Of a stretch of DNA of 64,000 nucleotides, positions 61,195 through 64,000 are shown piece by piece. This DNA is from Amanita rubescens (lineage: Eukaryota > Basidiomycota > Agaricomycetes > Agaricales > Amanitaceae). Numbering within the stretch: the stretch's first letter is position 1; each line of letters begins with the position of its first letter. A program made the position numbers and the translations under genes. The stretch lies in contig WION01000002.1 in the NCBI GenBank assembly GCA_015039365.1, positions 1,550,001 through 1,614,000 on the forward strand, in the 5' to 3' direction. Under the pieces are notes generated by a model, which saw nothing but the letters and a program-made list of their open reading frames with translations, ran no database searches and was not told the DNA's origin.

Positions 61195-61522
61195 ATGCCT
61201 TCGGAAGACACAAAGGTTCGTGTTCTGCTTCTACTTTTGTCCTCTTCCTTACTTGGACGTGTACATGCAGGAAATCATCGCTAAAGCTGTCGAAATTGGA
61301 CGTGTACGTTGATTGTTGAACACCAGAGTTTTTACGCAGTCCTTGCTGATACTCGTATACAAGACTGTGTTGCATTATGGCTGGATACCTCTCATAATCT
61401 ATGTTGGCTTCACGCGAAGCAATCCCCAACCGTCGCTTATCAAGTACAGTCCTCAACCTTTGTGTTCCGGTCGCATGCCAGCTGACACGCTCTCTTTTAG
61501 GTTGATTAGTCCGCTGGCCTAA
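61195..61522 (+). CDS. tom7: TOM7, mitochondrial outer-membrane translocase subunit
   Basis: Four small exons (61195-61215, 61271-61303, 61364-61443, 61501-61522) give 51 aa: MPSEDTKEIIAKAVEIGR, then TVLHYGWIPLIIYVGFTRSN and the terminal LISPLA. The single transmembrane helix with its conserved Gly-Trp-Ile-Pro and the short C-terminal tail are those of Tom7, which tunes assembly of the TOM complex. No exon is long enough to appear as a normal open frame. All phases match. Divergent from eIF3f with a 92-bp shared promoter. Confidence 0.92.
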
Positions 61523-61883
61523 CTAGTCCATACGAGTTTTGTCACAATCACCCCCACTGTCTGTACAATATAGTTCAATGATTAATGCTCTTCTTCTCCT
61601 CAATGTGAGATGATACACATAGGTGAGCATGTTCTACTATTTGCTTGCTATGATTCAATTGTCGTGGTGTATGGCGGTTGCCATACCTGAATCCCGTCGT
61701 CTGCTGTATCCCTTTTTCAAGCGGATTATCGGACATTCCAAAGTGTAGACATGACAAGGCCAGATATGAGCATATAGCATCGTCCCGCAATATGGTATCT
61801 AAATAGCGTTACTAATACAGGAACCTTTCCAGACTCGAACATAATACGAAGGCCTAGTCCATAACGCGAAAAAAGAGAGCATA
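61523..61883. other. Convergent spacer
   Basis: About 360 bp between TOM7 and the RNF220-like gene. I see no gene. Confidence 0.5.
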
Positions 61884-63458
61884 TTATAAGTAAATCCTGC
61901 GCAAGTCGGTGGCACCCGTGATGCGTTTACAAATTGGGCAGAGTTTAGTTGATCCAAGGCAACGAAGCCAACATTCTCGACAACAGGTATGCCAGCACCC
62001 TGTAGACACAGTAGGCTCCGCGTAAGGATCTAAACAGATACGGCAGAGCAGTGAACTTGTAGACGAGACGCGCAGGGATTCCTGCAACATCACTGTCGGA
62101 GCGGGAACGCGAGCGTCTAAATGTATAGACCCACCAGTAGTTTAATCTTGCTCTCTAGTGCATTGGTCAAAGCTGCCACATCTCCTTTATTCCGGGCTGC
62201 CTCGATTGCAGAGTCGAGTCTTTCAGTGTCACCGACACCCATGACTTCGTTCATCTTTGCGCGAACAGCTTCGACTCCATCGCCTCGCCTGCCCTCAGCA
62301 ACGAGGTCGTGCAATGTCTTTAGTTCATCATCATGCGCATCATCCTCTGTTTCACCGTCGATCTCGATATCAACGTCTTGATCCATATCGTCCGATTCTT
62401 CTCTTGAAACGGAAATTACATCTCCTTCAGTGAATTGTGGTTCCCCATAAACATCATGATCGTCGCCATCTATATCGACGTCATCGTCCACATCTCGTTC
62501 TTCGGGATTTCGCGTATGAAAACCGGTACCTTTCCCCCCCAATAGATCAGTTTCCCTCGGTTCGGTCCGTTACTTTTTTTTTCTCATACCTGTGACGTTG
62601 CCAACATGGCCAGCACCTTGATCCACGTCATCACGTTCTTCCAGAGCTCTCAATCGCTCTTCTTCAGCGCGCCTCCCTTGGTGAATCAAACACGCATCGA
62701 TGTGAGCCTCGAGGACATCTTCGTCCCCGCGGATGCCCGACATACACACGGGGCACTGGATCTCGCCTGCAGCCAACTTGCGAAAAAACGAATCGCGAGA
62801 GGTCGTCCCGGAACTCGTCCCATAGTCGTCGTCTAGATCGCGTGTGAGGTCACGCAGTTTAGTATGTCGCTGTTTGCGGTGTCGCTTGATGACTTGGATA
62901 ATTTTGGTAGCTTGCTCGACGCTGTCCGCGGAGGAGCTGTTGGAACTGAGGGACTTGCGCGCTTTGAGGGCAGATCGGCGGACGCTTGGACCTGGGCTAA
63001 GGTAGTTTGGCAATTAACTCGGGCAGCGACGGCTTGAGTTTTGTTAGTATACTCACCCATCAGGAATGCTAAAGTCGTCAATGTCCATCAAGGAGTGAGG
63101 GGAACCAATTTGCCGAATGATCCCGTCAACGCGCTCCTCTTCGAGTAGGACATGCCTTGAGAGGAGACGGAGGGGGATGGCTTCGTCGCAGACGGGGCAT
63201 TTGCGTGTCTCTGCGCGCTTGGCTGGGATGCGGTGCTTCAGATGCGGGGAGATATATAAGGTCTAGAACAAACGTTTCTTGGGTTTTGGGAGGACGGGAG
63301 TGAGGTCGTCACTACTGTCTGGTGTTGAGGAAGGTGAAGAGGAAGCTGAGCGCTTTGAAAGATTGGCAGGATTCTTTCCTCTTGAATGGAAACTATTAGT
63401 ACATGTGTAGTAGCAAAAACTATCTCAACTCGCACTTTGCAGAAGTGCTCGAGGCCAT
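61884..63458 (-). CDS. RNF220-like RING E3 ubiquitin ligase (frame interrupted)
   Basis: The C-terminal RING is CRICLDPYAEPTVSTGCWHTCCRECW and KLCPICKRITGATDLRRIYL, where the DLRRIYL end is characteristic of the RNF220 family. Upstream are two single zinc-finger motifs, CPVCDEAIP..H and CPVCMSGIRGDEDVLEAHIDAC (UBZ4-like), and a very acidic linker. It transfers ubiquitin, substrate unknown. The model begins at ATG 63458 (first intron GTGCGAG..AATAG). Two problems exist: an in-frame TAG at 63263-63265 between KPKKRLF and TLYISPHLK, and one base too few in the C3 run at 62130-62132 before DARVPAPTVM. Elsewhere the frame is intact. Confidence 0.82.
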
Positions 63459-63542
63459 GGGGAGTGAAGTATGATATTGTTTCCCCTCAACAGTGCAGGT
63501 ATATGAACTGGTGGATTCGGAGCGGTGTAGCTCGGATGTGTT

Positions 63543-63977
63543 TTATTCTGGAATATTCTTTACTGTTCCGGCGCTCCGGTCCGCCGCCTCTCCCCGCGCC
63601 TTCTCCCTCGCGAATGTAATGATGCCTTCAAGTACATCACGCTGCCCTGCCAACGTCAGTCTTTTTTCCGAATTGACGGTTCTTTTTATATCCGTACCCT
63701 CGATGTAATGCGAATACATGATCGCCACTTCTGACCGTCGCAGCCCTTGCGCTTCTGCCTGCGGTATCCTATCCAGAAATTTTTCGGTCATTTCCATTAA
63801 AACATCTGCTGCTTCCACCAGATCTTCGCTTTCCTCTTCTTCTCCTTCCGAACCAACCCATCCAAGAATTTCTTCCCACAACCCTTCAACGCCACGCCCT
63901 TGTCGCCCCACGGTCCAGCGCTCTCCATTCACACCGCCGACCTTGAGGATTACGGAATCCTCTGGGTTATTCTCCAT
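63543..63977 (-). CDS. Hypothetical acidic protein
   Basis: An intronless frame of 144 aa from ATG 63977. It is Glu-rich in the middle (GSEGEEEESEDLVEA) with helix-forming flanks (DVLMEMTEKFLDRI, QRDVLEGIITFAREKARG). No family recognised. It lies upstream of the RNF220-like gene on the same strand, ~85 bp from that gene's start; since the window ends here, a 5' extension cannot be excluded. Confidence 0.6.
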   Translation of the reverse strand: MENNPEDSVILKVGGVNGERWTVGRQGRGVEGLWEEILGWVGSEGEEEESEDLVEAADVLMEMTEKFLDRIPQAEAQGLRRSEVAIMYSHYIEGTDIKRTVNSEKRLTLAGQRDVLEGIITFAREKARGEAADRSAGTVKNIPE

Positions 63978-64000
63978 TGAGAATCCGTACCCTAAGATAA

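Overview
The window is nuclear DNA of a mushroom-forming basidiomycete (Agaricomycetes). Coding density is high, introns are mostly about 45-80 nt, and genes are often divergent with very short shared promoters. Diagnostic content includes an Exp1-like two-HMG-box protein, a VelB-type velvet regulator, a NACHT-type NLR remnant, tandem F-box genes and a Crinkler-type protein. I saw no tRNA, rRNA or CRISPR.

Region by region: 0.8-12.9 kb holds a three-finger C2H2 protein, a USP-family deubiquitinase, a mitochondrial PP2C (PDP/Ptc5 type), two lineage-type unknowns, a CASTOR/GATS-like ACT-domain protein and an 11-exon SDR. 12.9-15.1 kb and 16.8-18.8 kb show no gene I can support. 15.1-24.9 kb carries prefoldin subunit 2, complex I NDUFS8, an INO80F-type protein, NDUFA13, the Exp1-like protein and a GNAT. 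25.1-38.0 kb carries a 1,068-aa PPR protein, velB, an ARFGAP1/Gcs1 protein, 3-methylcrotonyl-CoA carboxylase beta and MLH3. 38.2-42.4 kb is a five-copy tandem array of an SBDS-like (FYSH/RTC3-type) stress gene; the two end copies are intact and the middle ones are decayed. 42.8-45.6 kb holds AFG1 and ureF, divergent with 47 bp between their start codons. 45.8-58.7 kb is accessory: NACHT remnant, two F-box paralogues, a MITE-like element, an orphan ORC2 fragment, kinase pseudogenes and a Crinkler-type protein. 58.7-64 kb returns to conserved genes: ORC2, eIF3f, a 51-aa TOM7 in four small exons, an RNF220-like E3 and one unknown.

The conserved genes are unrelated housekeeping functions (ubiquitin, mitochondria, replication and repair, leucine catabolism, urease maturation); no pathway cluster is evident. 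Two features of sequence quality or biology recur. Five introns need GC-AG boundaries to keep frame, and a sixth is possible. Several otherwise conserved genes (velB, mcc2, mlh3, RNF220-like) need single-base corrections, mostly in short homopolymers, which looks more like consensus error than pseudogenisation. All gene models are spliced by hand from the sequence; CDS coordinates give the full span from start to stop including introns.
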